NCBI RefSeq assembly: GCF_000002235.5
Contig: NW_022145610.1
Span: 35,634,266-35,698,265 of the forward strand
DNA from: Strongylocentrotus purpuratus
Taxonomy: Eukaryota > Echinodermata > Echinoidea > Camarodonta > Strongylocentrotidae
DNA length: 64,000 nt
Direction of reading: 5' to 3'
Position numbers and translations under genes: made by a program. Under the pieces are notes generated by a model. That model had not been told where the DNA came from. It saw only the letters and a program-made list of their open reading frames with translations, and did not search any database. Shown piece after piece: positions 12,191 to 22,753 of the stretch (within the stretch, counting starts at the first letter, position 1; each line of letters opens with the position of its first letter).

Positions 12191-12196
12191 GCTCAG

Positions 12197-12438
12197 ACTA
12201 CTGGCTCAGTCAGTAGAGCGTCCGCCTCACAACCGGGAGGTCGTGGGTTCGAACCCAGACCGCATCATACCAAAAGACGTTAAAAGAGTTGTTGCTACCT
12301 TGTTTGGCTTCCAACAATAAGGGATAGAGCAACGTCGATCTGGCGCTGCTCAGTGGCTGCCGGGCTCACGATCAAATCGGGCAAAAAGAATTCCCGTTTC
12401 GGTTTAATCAAATTTGGAGTGGACCATTAGTATAAGGC

Positions 12439-12471
<33 letters not shown>
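12197..12471 (+). mobile_element. tRNA-derived SINE (family A), about 275 bp
   Basis: The head carries an RNA polymerase III A box (TGGCTCAGTCAGTAGAGCG, 12202-12220) and a perfect B box GGTTCGAACCC (12246-12256). A non-tRNA body follows (AGGGATAGAGCAACGTCGAT onward) and it ends in (ATT)n at 12441-12471. The same body occurs on the - strand at 43635-43764. It is a retroposon and not a working tRNA gene. Confidence 0.85.
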
Positions 12472-12472
<1 letters not shown>

Positions 12473-12711
12473 CAGCTTAGCTTAAATTCCACATGGACCG
12501 CGTGAATTTACGTTCTGCAATACAATATGATGTTGACATCCGACTTGTGTTGACAGCACTTTCATAAAGTGTGCTGCTTCCGTAATATACATGTATGCTG
12601 TTTATGACTGCGAGGATACCGACACAGGTACAGCTGACCTGTCACAGCAACATATCTATGTGAATCTTTCTTGCTCCCTCGACGAGATGACTCCACCCAA
12701 CAACCCCCTCT

Positions 12712-12950
12712 TTATATCTCTCTCTCCTCTTTCCTCTCTTTCATCCCCCTGTTCATTTTGTTTCATTTTCTCTTTTTTCCTTTTTTTTTCTTCTTTTCTT
12801 TTCTTTTCCTTTATTTTCCTCTCCTTTCTTTTTTCTCTTTTTTTTCTTCTCTTCTCTTTAGTTCTCTTTCCTTTCTTTTCATTTCCTTTCTTTCTTTTTT
12901 TCTTTTTTCTTTCCTTCTCATTCTTTCCCTCCCCCTTTTCTCATTTTTCC
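12712..12950 (+). repeat. Polypyrimidine tract
   Basis: About 240 bases almost entirely C and T (CTCT and TTTTC motifs). The Phe/Ser/Leu-rich frames across it are artefacts of low complexity. A similar tract lies at 27008-27175. Confidence 0.8.
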
Positions 12951-13049
12951 TGTCGGCAGCACAATTTTACCAACAATACCCTGATAGGTGGGGGTAGGGG
13001 TGGGGGGGGGGTGTTGCACAGCCCACACCCCCTTCTAGCGACACCCCTG

Positions 13050-14085
13050 ATGACAGATTAATATTGTTTTTGTATTGCTCTGTTATCCGGGAACTTTAAC
13101 TGTCGATACAATATTGCTTGATTATCGAAAGTAACAAAATCAATACACTAGTCAGCCTTATATACCGTAAAATCTCTGTGTATATGAAGCACTTTTTCCC
13201 CGCCGAAATTTTGTTCAGAAGTATGGGACTCGGGTGTTCGTCTTATACACGGGTACAATTTTTTTTTAAGTGTCGATTTATGCCCCTCCACCTTGCACTG
13301 TCTCCCAGCTCAGTCATACATGGTGTGGTGACTCACAACTCGGAAACTAGAACAACACTACCTGTCTTTCCAAACTTCTGTTTGGACTTAGAGGAAAATT
13401 TGTCTGTCATCTTTAGTTTTAAAAACTACATTGTTACTATTATTTGTGACAAGTTCACAAGCACAAATCAACGCCTTCAACTGCACCTCAGTCACAGTAA
13501 AATAAAGGTCCTTCCCCACATCGGTTATTTAATACGGACCTGGCTTGCTGCCTATGGAGTCTGCAAAAGAAGAAAAAAAGAAAAAAATTGCCCCAAAATA
13601 GGGGTTCGTCAGAGATTTACTGTAGATAATAATAATAATATTGTATGGCTTTGCTTTCGTGTGAACACAAGAATATATTGCTTGAGCTATGACAATATTG
13701 GACGAGTTAGGAGGGCAGCAGTCCCCAAGATCCCCTCCCCACCAGGGTTCTAGTGAATGGGGGGAATTCTTATTTCCTTTTCTTTCCATTTCTTCTTTTC
13801 TCCCCCCCCCCCTTTCTCTCTCTCTGTCTCTTCTCCCTTTATTGTCACATTTTAAATTGGGTTAACATGCAACCATGTGTTTCTCTTTCCCACTATTCTA
13901 CCTTTTCTCACCATTTGATTTTACACACTTCACTGTGCCCCTACTTACTATTTCTGCCACTTAAATCCAGTCTTGACCATGAACATGACACAAATTTTAT
14001 CAAACAAGGAATTAATAAAAAAATACATGCCATTGTTTTCTCATCTTAGAATAAAACTCCGATAATCTTCACTGACAGCAGGAAC
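13050..14085. other. Non-coding DNA upstream of gene 1
   Basis: At about 13060-13125 lies a piece that matches, in reverse complement, the stretch at about 56985-57050 (GTTATCCGGGAACTT against AAGTTCCCGGATGAC), so it is a dispersed repeat. The open frame at 13118-13753 has no family likeness. An acceptor-like sequence (CACTGACAG) ends at about 14078, eight bases before the start codon of gene 1. Confidence 0.4.
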
Positions 14086-14281
14086 ATGGATGAGAAGAAG
14101 AAATCAAAGAGTAAACGGCGCTGGTTTATCCTCCTTGGGGCTCACATATCTATGCTGGTGTATGGAGCGACCTACCGATCCTTTGGTGTATTTCTGGTTG
14201 AATGGAGGAGGTACTTTGACTCCTCTGTAGCTGAGATCAGTATCATCATGAGTGTTCTCTCAGGATCTGTCATCCTTTCAG
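14086..14281 (+). CDS. Gene 1 coding exon 1 (N-terminus and TM1-2 start)
   Basis: Starts at the ATG after a basic-rich leader is set up (MDEKKKSKSKRRW), then TM1 (about residues 14-36) and the start of TM2 (ISIIMSVLSGSVILS). The donor is TCAG|GTGAGC at 14282. The intron is phase 1, and the split Gly codon is completed in exon 2. Confidence 0.88.
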
Positions 14282-14338
14282 GTGAGCAAACTACAGTGAG
14301 ATCTGTTTCTCTTTCTCTCTGTTGTCTGTGTATCTCTT

Positions 14339-14398
<60 letters not shown>

Positions 14399-17300
14399 CA
14401 CATGGCTTGTTTTTATGTAGAAGTGTCGTAGTCGAGTGGTTTAAGCACTTGACCTAAAATTCAAAGGTCGTGGTTCGATCCTCGATACAGCACTAATGTC
14501 CTTTGGCAAGGCATTAATCTTCATTTGCCACACTCGACCCAGGTGAGGTAAATGGGTACCTGGCAGGAATTAATTCCTTGAAATGCTGGAGCGCTGTAAT
14601 GGCAGCTAGGCTAAAGCCAGGGTAATAATTAATGCGCCTCGGAATAGAATTTCTAGATAGACGGCACTATGGAAATGCCTATAATTATTATTATGTACAT
14701 ACCATAAATAATGATAATATACAGCAAAACTCTGTGAAGGTGTTGTAGTAGTTGTTCATTCACTTGATTTTCTATATTATGGTTAAGGGTTCAAATCCCA
14801 GGCCGGCACTACTGTCCAAATGGATATACATTAATCCCCGGGGGAAGGGGGGATACGCAGATTTGGTTTGGATGGGGGTGTGCCACTCAAGCCTCGAAAC
14901 CCCTAACCATTACTGATGAAAGACCCATTTTTCACAATTTTCTGGTGTTTTTCAGGTTTTGCGTGGCCAACACCCGGAAATTTTGGAAATTTTGAAAAAA
15001 ATGGACCCATCATTAATGGCATTTTTGTTAAAAGTGGGACCCATGTTGCGAAAAAGTAACCCACTAGAGCAGCACACCCCAGTATGTCCTAATATGTAAG
15101 TACCCCCCCCCCCTTCCCCCTGGGATTAATCCACATTTGCCACACTCTACCAAGGTGTAAATGGGTAACTGGTTGTGGCTGGGGCAATAATGATTGTAAG
15201 ACCCTCACAAAGCGAACAGGAAGAACAGCATTGCTGGTGATGAGGCTTCCAGGAAATAAATCATGTGGTACCTAGCCTTAAAGGTAATACAAAGTTTTGG
15301 GAATTTTTGATATATTTGGATGCCCATGTTGATGTATTACAAGCACTAGAAAATTTAGCTCCTAAAAGTAAAACACTTGTGCTTTCGAGAAAATTTGAAT
15401 ATACAAATTTACCGGTGCTCCCGATAAATTTTGATAAATTTCAAATAGCGCCTACAGTCGTACAATGGTAGCTCAGAATGAAAATCTCAGAATATGTAGT
15501 TGTGATACATAATTCCAAACGGGAATAGTTAAACTGTCGATTTTAGTCAAGAAACATTGTTTTATAGCTTAATTAATATCTTGACCATGAGAGGGAGCTA
15601 TACAGCATAAAAGTTTATTATTTACAATTTCATAACTTTATACTCGATTTCAACCGCGACAACGATCACTGAATATTGTAGGATCGCATATGCTTCCAAT
15701 ATGTTCATTTGAACCAAATTCATGACCCCATACCAAAACTTTGAATTACCTGTAATGAAAAGCCTGTTAGTTGATACATTCTTTTATCAATAGAACCCGC
15801 TCAAGAAGGTGTTAAGATGAATTAAGGGAACAGTAAAGAAAAAAGATGAAAATACTCTAGAATTAAGTTTTATTAAACACTTGCATGAGACTTTCTTTGT
15901 TTTTTGTTGTTTTATACATAAAATATTGGGTGAGATAAAAAGAGGAAAGGAAAGAATAATCGAGAACAAGAAGGTTGTGAGCAGATCACAAAAGTTGAAG
16001 AGTGTAGTTGGAAAAGAACAGTTTTTATTGTGTTGAGTAATTCCAAAAGAGAATTCCAAACTACAGTATTCTTTTGTGAAAAGGAACATATCTGTCTCGA
16101 TCTGAAAACACTTTATGAACAGTGTGCCCTGCTTATCATCAGGATATTAACTGGCAAAGAACAACCGCCTTAATGCACATTAGAGGTTAAAGTTTGTTAT
16201 GTTCTATGAAATGTAAGTCATTTGTGGGGCTGAATATTGAACGACCTTTTGGTAAAATATAGCATAGTGCATAGAAAGATCAGTATTAAGCACTATGAAT
16301 GTCTCCACCATTATTAAGAATACTGACTTTTATCCTACAAGCAATTAATAGTTGATCAATTGAATGATGCCCTCCTTTGGAATTGACTCTGATAATTATC
16401 TGCATATTTCATATCCATTCACTTCTTTTTATTTCTTACTTCTGTTCTTTCCTAATTTCCTCTTACTCTTCTTCCTCCTCCTTTCCTTCCCTGCCCCCTT
16501 TCATATCTTTTGATTGATTGATCGATTGATTTTATTTATTCATTTCATATTAAAATTGTTTGCACAATAAAGAATATAGTTGACAAAGTAAGATCAAAAT
16601 TATGAAATTAAACAGGAACCTACTGGAAAGGATAGCTTGTTTTTGTAGGTTCCCAAGAATAAATATAATATGAACATTATTATCATAAATCATTTTAAAG
16701 TGTCTTAATAATCACAGTAAAAACAGATATAATATAATAACATATTTTCGTAAACCATTTTAAAGTATCTTCTACCATATCTCACTCCATCAGGATTCTG
16801 TTCTGGTCCATTCATGAAGAGATGGGGATGTCACAACACACTTCTCATTGGTGTAGCCTGTTCTATCACTGGTACTATAACCAGTGTCTTTGCTGATTCA
16901 CCGATCGTCCTGTGTTTTACGTCAGGGATTCTCCCAGGTAATAGCATTAAAGATAAAGACCAGTACGTCATGCGATTGCATTGTGAAAGAAACGTTGTGG
17001 AATCGATCAGAAAAGGTTGATCATCTAGCAACTGTATTGGTGTGTACTGCAAGGTTCTGGAATCATCAAAATGATAAGAAATTTGGCCCAGTCTTGGTAA
17101 AGTTACAAGCACTGTACACAGAAAGATGTATATGGAACTACGCCTCACATGCGCTACACGTGCGTTATATCTATCAGGTCCAAATAGATATAATAATGTA
17201 CCGAATATATCAATTAGTAGGCGGTTTCTCGGCAAAATTTATATGATCACATATTAGTCAAAACATATTCTTTCACATGATTGGTAATAAGAGCTTCCTT

Positions 17301-20300
17301 TTCTTTTTTTGAGAGGGGGGCATTTCCAAAACTGGTCTTTACCTTTAACAATAGTAATATACTAATATTTCTTTGAATTTTTGGCACAGGTGTACAAAAG
17401 TGTTGACTAGCAGTTCCATAAAATAATGACATTTACACTGGGTTTCACAAAAAGTCTTAAAAATCTAAACAAAATCTCTGGCAACAACAACAAGCCCCCT
17501 CTACTCCCACCCCCCCCCCCCAAAAAAAAAAAAAACTTAGAAAGAGGATGTTTCCGAATTGAGCCATTGGCATAAGAGTGTTCAGTTTTACTCAGCTTTG
17601 TATCAGATTTGATTTGATCTCATCATCTACATGTATGTCATGATAATTTTTTTAAAGATCCAATCATGAAATGCTCTAAAAACCATAATACCACTGTGGT
17701 CCTCAACACATTCACTAAAAGTTTTACTTAATTGTATTTATCAGAAGAAGATACCTTCTTCTTCTAAAATACTGGCCATTGACTTTGTCTGAAGTCTGGT
17801 TCCAAGAGCAGTCTTCTATCCACACAGTCAGAGCAGCAAACTCAGATCCTGCCAGGGAAGAGTTTGGAATATCTGGATTGCCCCCTCCCCCCCCCCCCCA
17901 TTGTGAATTGCCCTCTATATAATTTTATGCATCTCTTATTTTGTCTCTATTATTTTTTCACATCACATCAAGGTTTTGGAGTGGGGCTCATTAAGAATGC
18001 AGCTCAGGTGCTGGTGGCCTTCCACTTCAAGAAGGGTTATTCTCGCGCCAATGGCTTCATCAGTGCTGGAGTTGCCTTAGGAATCATGACTGTACCCCCT
18101 CTCCTGCAGCTATGCATTGACGTGTATGGTTGGAGGGGTGCCCTCCTCATCTCGGCCGGTATACAGGCTCAGGTGATTCCATCTGCTTTGGTAGCAAGAC
18201 CACGTCCTAAAAAGAAGCCTGTTCTTTCTACTAAGACAAGACATGAGAAGCTTGTAGCAGATATTGAAGATGGTGCAGCAGAAATGGAACTGCTTGATAA
18301 GACTTTAGAAATTAAAAATCAGTCTTCTCATGCAGATGAAAATGAGGAGAGTGAATCTACAGGATGTGTTCAGAATGATAAAACAGTGGTTGAGGCATCA
18401 GAAGAGATCCAGAGTGATCCTGATGAAAATAGGCTTCAAATAGAGAACAAGGTTACTACTGACGATGCAAGGACTCATGAAGATTGTGCTGCTGAAGTGC
18501 ATACTACCTCATCAGGAACTGACTCAAAGTCTGTTCCAAGCATCCTTGAGCCTAAATCAAAACCTGTTCCATTGGATGATACGTTAAATGGCGATATCAA
18601 CAGCATGGAGGTACATACAGATGAGACAACCATACAGAACAATAGAACTAGTAAGTGCTCCTGGATCATTCAGTTCTTCATGTCCTCTGGATGGCCCCTC
18701 TTTCGGGAGAGCATTGGTTTCACGCTCTTCCAGACCTGCCAGATTACTATTGGTTTGTGCTATACTGCTATTATGACTCACTTTGTGGCCAGTGCTGTAT
18801 ACTCTGGGATCGATGAGCAGCTGGCCTCGTTCCTCCTCTCTGCTCTGGGCATAGGGAGCCTGATCGCTCGGCTCTCCAACGGGTGGGTCATTGATCTAAA
18901 GCTCATAGCTCCAGAACACCTGTATGCCCTAGCCATGGCCATCCTTGGAGTCAGCACTATCCTCAGTCGGGCATCACAGGCTTATGGCTGGTAAGTCTAA
19001 AATACTGTAATACCAAAATCGTTCACATGCGTTAGGTGTTTGCAAATTTCATGAGTGGTTTAGATTCACAAAAGTTTCATTCTACACAACACTCACATTT
19101 TAGCAATTAGGAACAGTTTTGTTGCCATGAAAATGGCTGTCCTGAACTTTTTGCGTCAGTTTCATTTGTAGACATTTTGTAGAGTTACAGTATTTTTCTT
19201 ACACATTAAAAGTGGATAGACCCTGCATGTATAGGCTTAAACAGCCTCTCAGACAATAAACAACATTCCAATTGCCCGAGCCCGGTATTGTGGCTTTAAA
19301 GTTTCAATAGAATTCAACTTTAAACTTGCCAATGAGAATAATAATAACATCCAAAAAGATGAAGCACAAGTGACTAAAAAAATGGCAGTGAAACATTGCT
19401 CTAGGTTTTTGTTTCTGACAACTTCTAAACCTCAGGCCTTAGACTCTTTTAACAATTTTTACTGCTAAAGTTCAAGAAAATAAATTTTGAAAGTGGTTAA
19501 AGCTGCAGTACGTTCTTTCTCTTTTCAGGTACGTATTTATTGCCTTTCTCTTTGGAGCCTCAAGTGGACTATTGAAATGTCTTGTTCCTGTGGTCCTGAG
19601 GAAATTTGTAGGAGTAGAGAATCTCGCCCCTGCCATGGGGATATTTACTATCTTTACTGGAGTAGGGGACTTCATTGGACCTATCTTTGCAGGTATGTGC
19701 CATCAGTTCAGTGAAGGAACAACTTAACTCTTTATTCACTGCCATTTGTAACCTGACGTAGCAACATTGTTTGAGATATTTGTTTCTTTTGGGGGGGGGG
19801 GGAAATGACTACAACCTTCAAATGATACAAATTATCTTAGTTCATGACTACCTGTAGAGTTGTTGTGGTTTAGTGCATAAGTCTCCAGATAGTAAACCAC
19901 AAGCCCAGGGTCCGGATCCCTGATGCAATATTAACGTTCTTTGGCAAGACATTAATTTACATGTGCCTCACTCGCCCAGTTGCAGTAAGTGGGTATCTGC
20001 AGGTGGTGAATGCACTGAGCACTACGCTTGCTGGAGCTAAAGCTAGGAAAATGATATGCAAAGTCCCCTGGAAGCCCATAGAGACATTGTATGATAATGA
20101 TATGTGTGCTATTGATTAAAAACAGAATATTGTTCTTAATATTACATGTATTTATTTTTCTTCCCTGTGCCGTTTCCTTTCCATATATATGTTATGTTCT
20201 ACTCTGAAATGCTTTTGAGTATAATCTGTTTGGTATATTAATCATCTGTTTTCATCCTGTGATTTCAAATCAATAAGAGAATTAAAGTGAATATTGTGCC

Positions 20301-20484
20301 TTGCGTTTCAGGTGCTCTTTATGATGCAAAGGAATCGTACAACCTGCCGTTCTTTGTAGCTGGCTCCCTTCTTGCCGTGTCCTCATGTATTCTGTTGCTT
20401 GAGCGCCCTCTCAGGCGATGCAAGGACAGGTACCAAGGTTTGAAGTCACATGAAATAGAAGCGCAAAATGAGTCAGTAGTGTGA
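14086..20484 (+). CDS. SLC16/MCT-like transporter, gene 1 (5 coding exons, 564 aa)
   Basis: Exons 14086-14281, 16794-16937, 17973-18990, 19529-19692 and 20312-20484 all have GT-AG borders and join in one frame of 565 codons including TGA. The protein is a 12-helix major facilitator of the monocarboxylate transporter type, which in the family carries lactate, pyruvate, aromatic amino acids or other small acids across the plasma membrane. Evidence: TM1 with YGATYRSFGVFLVEW; the TM5-6 signature FHFKKGYSRANGF followed by PPLLQLCIDVYGWRGAL; a charged central loop at about 185-340; TM7-12 after it; a short cytosolic tail. The [D/E]G[G/S]WGW-type motif before TM1 is degenerate (KRRW). Aligning by eye with MCT1, the essential Asp of TM8 is Ser while the following Arg is kept (GIGSLIAR), and the TM1 Lys is Arg. 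The substrate cannot be named. Confidence 0.9.
14337..14400 (+). repeat. (CT)n microsatellite
   Basis: A C run then CTCTCTCT/TTTCTC repeats inside intron 1 of gene 1, directly before a SINE. Confidence 0.8.
14423..14695 (+). mobile_element. tRNA-derived SINE (family B), copy 1
   Basis: The tRNA-like head has GTCGAGTGGTTTAAGCACTT (A box region) and B box GGTTCGATCC (14472-14481), as in Ser/Leu-type tRNAs. The body contains CTTTGGCAAGGCATTAATC and the phrase AAATGGGTACCTGG; it ends near ATTATTATTATG. Two further copies are at 14739-15240 and 19857-20105, all in introns of gene 1. Confidence 0.8.
14739..15240 (+). mobile_element. tRNA-derived SINE (family B), copy 2, split by an insertion
   Basis: The head (B box GGTTCAAATCC at about 14788) runs to 14837, and the body resumes at 15125 with ATTAATCCACATTTGCCACA and AAATGGGTAACTGG. 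The 3' part diverges from copy 1 after about 15195. Confidence 0.7.
14838..15124 (+). mobile_element. Small TIR element inside SINE B copy 2, 287 bp
   Basis: The octamer ATTAATCC occurs on both sides (14830-14837 and 15125-15132), and the SINE reads through correctly when the insert is set aside. The ends are imperfect inverted repeats: CCGGGGGAAGGGGGG against CCCAGGGGGAAGGGGGG. An 8-bp duplication with CAGGG-like ends points to hAT-type. The interior shows no coding frame. Confidence 0.65.
15241..16793. other. Remainder of gene 1 intron 1
   Basis: AT-rich intron with TTGATTGATTGATCGATTGA at about 16510. No exon-like sequence is seen before the acceptor CTCCATCAG at 16793. The short frames on either strand are unstructured. 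Confidence 0.5.
16794..16937 (+). CDS. Gene 1 coding exon 2 (TM2-TM4 region)
   Basis: Acceptor CAG ends at 16793 and donor GTAATA starts at 16938. It encodes the end of TM2 (SGFCSGPFMKRWGCHN) and TM3-4 (LLIGVACSITGTITSVFADS). It matches the MCT pattern in which G-P precedes a basic loop and TM3. Both introns are phase 1. Confidence 0.85.
16966..17155 (+). repeat. Partial copy of the 370-bp MITE with GTTGAGTTCTGG ends
   Basis: Matches the first half of the elements at 23703-24074 and 34723-35092 (CATGCGATTGCATTGTGAAA, CTGGAATCATCAAAATGATA) but lacks both terminal repeats. It starts 28 bases after the exon 2 donor. Confidence 0.65.
17156..17972. other. Remainder of gene 1 intron 2
   Basis: AT-rich, with a C/A homopolymer run at about 17510-17535 and a C run at about 17886-17899. 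Nothing else is recognised before the acceptor at 17972. Confidence 0.5.
17973..18990 (+). CDS. Gene 1 coding exon 3 (TM4-6, central loop, TM7-9)
   Basis: A 1018-base exon. The first part gives GFGVGLIKNAAQVLVAFHF and the MCT signature around YSRANGF, then YGWRGALLISAGIQAQV (TM6). Residues about 185-340 form an acidic, Ser/Thr-rich cytosolic loop. TM7 starts near SSGWPLFRESIGFTLFQ, and TM8 has LLSALGIGSLIARLSNGW. It ends at TATGGCTG|GTAAGT. A GTAAGT inside the exon (18651) is not used, as the frame continues straight into TM7. Confidence 0.9.
19529..19692 (+). CDS. Gene 1 coding exon 4 (TM10-11)
   Basis: Acceptor TTTTCAG ends at 19528 and donor GTATGT starts at 19693. It encodes YVFIAFLFGASSGLLKCL, VPVVLRKFVGVENLAPAMGI and FTGVGDFIGPIFAG, matching the family pattern in which G-x-x-G, the short acidic/hydrophobic linker and GxxxxGPP/I-AG lie at TM10-TM11. 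Confidence 0.88.
19857..20105 (+). mobile_element. tRNA-derived SINE (family B), copy 3
   Basis: Degenerate head (GTGGTTTAGTGCATAAGTC; B box GGTCCGGATCC) followed by the family B body (TTCTTTGGCAAGACATTAAT, AAGTGGGTATCTG). It lies in intron 4 of gene 1. Confidence 0.7.
20312..20484 (+). CDS. Gene 1 coding exon 5 (TM12 and C-terminus)
   Basis: The acceptor GCGTTTCAG ends at 20311. It encodes GALYDAKESYNLPFFVAGSL and the last helix (LAVSSCILLLE), then a basic/polar tail ending QNESVV and TGA at 20482-20484. The intron phase (1) agrees with exon 4. Confidence 0.88.
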
Positions 20485-20745
20485 TATATAGGTGCATGTT
20501 GTGAAGATTCGATTTGAAGATTTCTCCCCCTTAATCCCCCATCCCATATCCAAATGCTGCATGTTCTGATGTAGGCTACAACCTGAGTGATGTGCATATT
20601 TTGAAAGAGGGCAGGTCATTAGGTATCAGCGCTCAAAATACACGGGGGCAGTGGGCGATTCGCCCCTGTGAGCTACATAATCGCCCCCGTCAGGTTGCTC
20701 ACGGGGGCGATTGCAAAATTAAAAATCGCCCCCGTGGAATTATAA

Positions 20746-20751
20746 AATAAA
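20746..20751 (+). terminator. First AATAAA downstream of gene 1
   Basis: No AATAAA exists between the stop codon at 20484 and the hAT-like element; the first one lies inside the element, about 262 bases after the stop. It may serve as the poly(A) signal of gene 1, but a non-canonical signal could be used instead. Confidence 0.35.
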
Positions 20752-21107
20752 GAATATCTTTTCTGTTATAACTTTAACACAATATTGAGTTTCAATTTAC
20801 AAACCTTAAACCAATGCAATGGAACTTAGATTAGCGTGCAAGATTTCTCGTTCTACGAGTAGGCCTATTATTACCGATTCAGCTCGCAGTGCAGTGCCGC
20901 CGTCAGCAGTGGTTATAGGCCTACTGCGCCGTTAGTAACGGTACGTGTGCACGCTGCCGCGCCATGTCTGCTGGAGCTGGAGGCGATCGCGCAAGGACAG
21001 AAACATGGTCATGGAAAAGTTTTTCATTGTGAAAGCGTAAACCCGCTGAAATCTGGTGATTTCAAATGACCAGCAAATAATGAACCTCAACCAGTAAATA
21101 AATATTA

Positions 21108-21251
21108 GGGACTTTTAGATTTGCACGTTGAGAACGTGGACTGCAACGTGTGATCTCCTTTTAAGGCACTGCCAGTGCTTAAAAGGACGTCACATGTGAC
21201 TGCCAGTGCCTTAAAAGAACACGTCCACGTCCACGCAAATCTAAAAGTCCC
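21108..21251 (+). mobile_element. TA-flanked MITE (Tc1/mariner-like), 144 bp
   Basis: The ends GGGACTTTTAGATTTGC and its exact complement (17 bp) are flanked by TA on each side (21106-21107 and 21252-21253). The inner part is also partly self-complementary (ACGTGGAC and GTCCACGT; AAGGCACTGCCAGTGC). It is nested in the 2.8-kb hAT-like element. Confidence 0.75.
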
Positions 21252-21313
21252 TATTGAGAAGAAGAGGAAGACCAAGATGTCGTGGAATGATATGGTACCC
21301 TGGGCAGATCTAC

Positions 21314-21345
<32 letters not shown>

Positions 21346-22233
21346 GGGGGTTTAACCCCCTCCTCCCCCCCTCCCCCCGGCCCCCTTGGCCTGCCAAGTG
21401 AAAATGTGATGTGCATAGAAAAACGCCATTATGTGTCCAGATCGACCCACACAGTAAGATGTTAGTAGATGCCAGGAAAACAATACGGGGGTTCAAAATA
21501 GCAACAAAAAAAAAAAAAAAAAATGGACGATGCTTCGCATGTAAGTAGATGCCAGGAAAACATCACTTACGGGGGTTTTAAATCAGGGGCGGATCCAGCC
21601 GGCGGCAAGAGGGGGGGGGGGCCCAAATCTTGAGAAAATATTTAGCGGCGAATCAGCCAGCCGGCGATCGGCGTATGAGCGGAGGGGGGGGGGGGGGGGC
21701 TGGATAAATGCACATAAGGTTAGGGGGGTCCAGTTTTTGGGGAACATTTTTGCGCCGACTCAGCCGGCCGGTGAATATTAAAGTGGGGGGGGGGGGAATG
21801 CTGGAGAGGAGGACCACTATTTTTTTTTCAGGGGGGGGGGGGGGGAGGTGAAGCGCCATTTTAGCATGACTTTCTTTTTAACTCTTACTTTCACCTATCT
21901 CAGATAACCCTAAGTTTTTGGTTGCTGCTTTATATGTAGTTGATGATGCATGATTAAAAGAAAGAGAGAGAGGGAGAGAGAACCACCATCATTTTGCAAT
22001 GGTTCAGGGTTTGTGTAATGTACATTTGAAACCATTTCTTAGCGTCTCAACCCTAAAAAAATAGCCAAACTATTTTTGAGGAAATTGAAAGCATTATACT
22101 GAACTGAATAAAGAATATTAGCTTTATATTGGCTCATACTAATACTGATACGGGCTAAAGACAATGTGGTATTTGTTTAGAGGTATTCCAAAATGACATT
22201 CTGATAATCAACATTTTATTCTGGTATCATTAT

Positions 22234-22753
22234 GTATATACGCATAATACAACTGATCTTTATGATTTCTTAACGTGACATAGCTTCTTCTCCCCCTGCA
22301 AACAAAAAAGAAAACAAGGTTATTTAATAAAAGGATCATGCGACAAATAATCATTGTGATTCAAATTGTGCAAGGATTTTTTTGAATAAGCAATGCTTTT
22401 CACCAGAATCATCTTTGTAAAAACGACCTTTACAAATCTCAGCCATGCAATTCTGCCACTGTGTTGTAAGATCACTTTCAGATTAGGAGAAGTGTATTCT
22501 TTAATGAGTATTTTACATGGAATGGAACGTCTCAACTCAGTAAGCATGGCTGAGATTTGTAAAAGTTGTTTTTACAAAGAAGATTTGGGTGAATAGCAGT
22601 GCTTATTCAAACAAATATTCGCATCAATTTGAATCACAATCATTATTTGTCGCTTAATCCCTTTTAATGACCTTGTTTCTTTCTCGTTTGCAAGGGGAGA
22701 AGAAGATAAGTCACGTTAAAGACATCATAAAGATCAGTGTTGTATGCGTATAT
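22234..22753 (+). mobile_element. Foldback element with ~215-bp inverted arms
   Basis: The left arm (about 22234-22450) and right arm (about 22540-22753) are reverse complements over more than 200 bp with scattered differences, for example CTGATCTTTATGATTTCTTA against the complement of the block at 22718-22737. The spacer is about 90 bp. A transcript could form a long hairpin. No coding capacity. Confidence 0.75.

Noticed and set aside
12197-12266. Functional tRNA gene
   Set aside because: A and B boxes are good, but the head is joined to a SINE body with an ATT tail, and a second copy of the body exists; no clean acceptor stem was seen.
12591-13061. Phe/Ser/Leu-rich open frames, also near 26894-27285 and 28197-28574
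   Set aside because: They are translations of C/T-rich low-complexity DNA with no start context, domains or splice support.
16831-17235. 134-codon - strand frame over exon 2 of gene 1, and similar frames opposite other transporter exons
   Set aside because: They are shadows of the + strand exons, which have correct splice sites and family motifs.
18651-18656. GTAAGT inside exon 3 of gene 1 as a splice donor
   Set aside because: The frame continues directly into TM7, and using this donor would remove the helices that follow.
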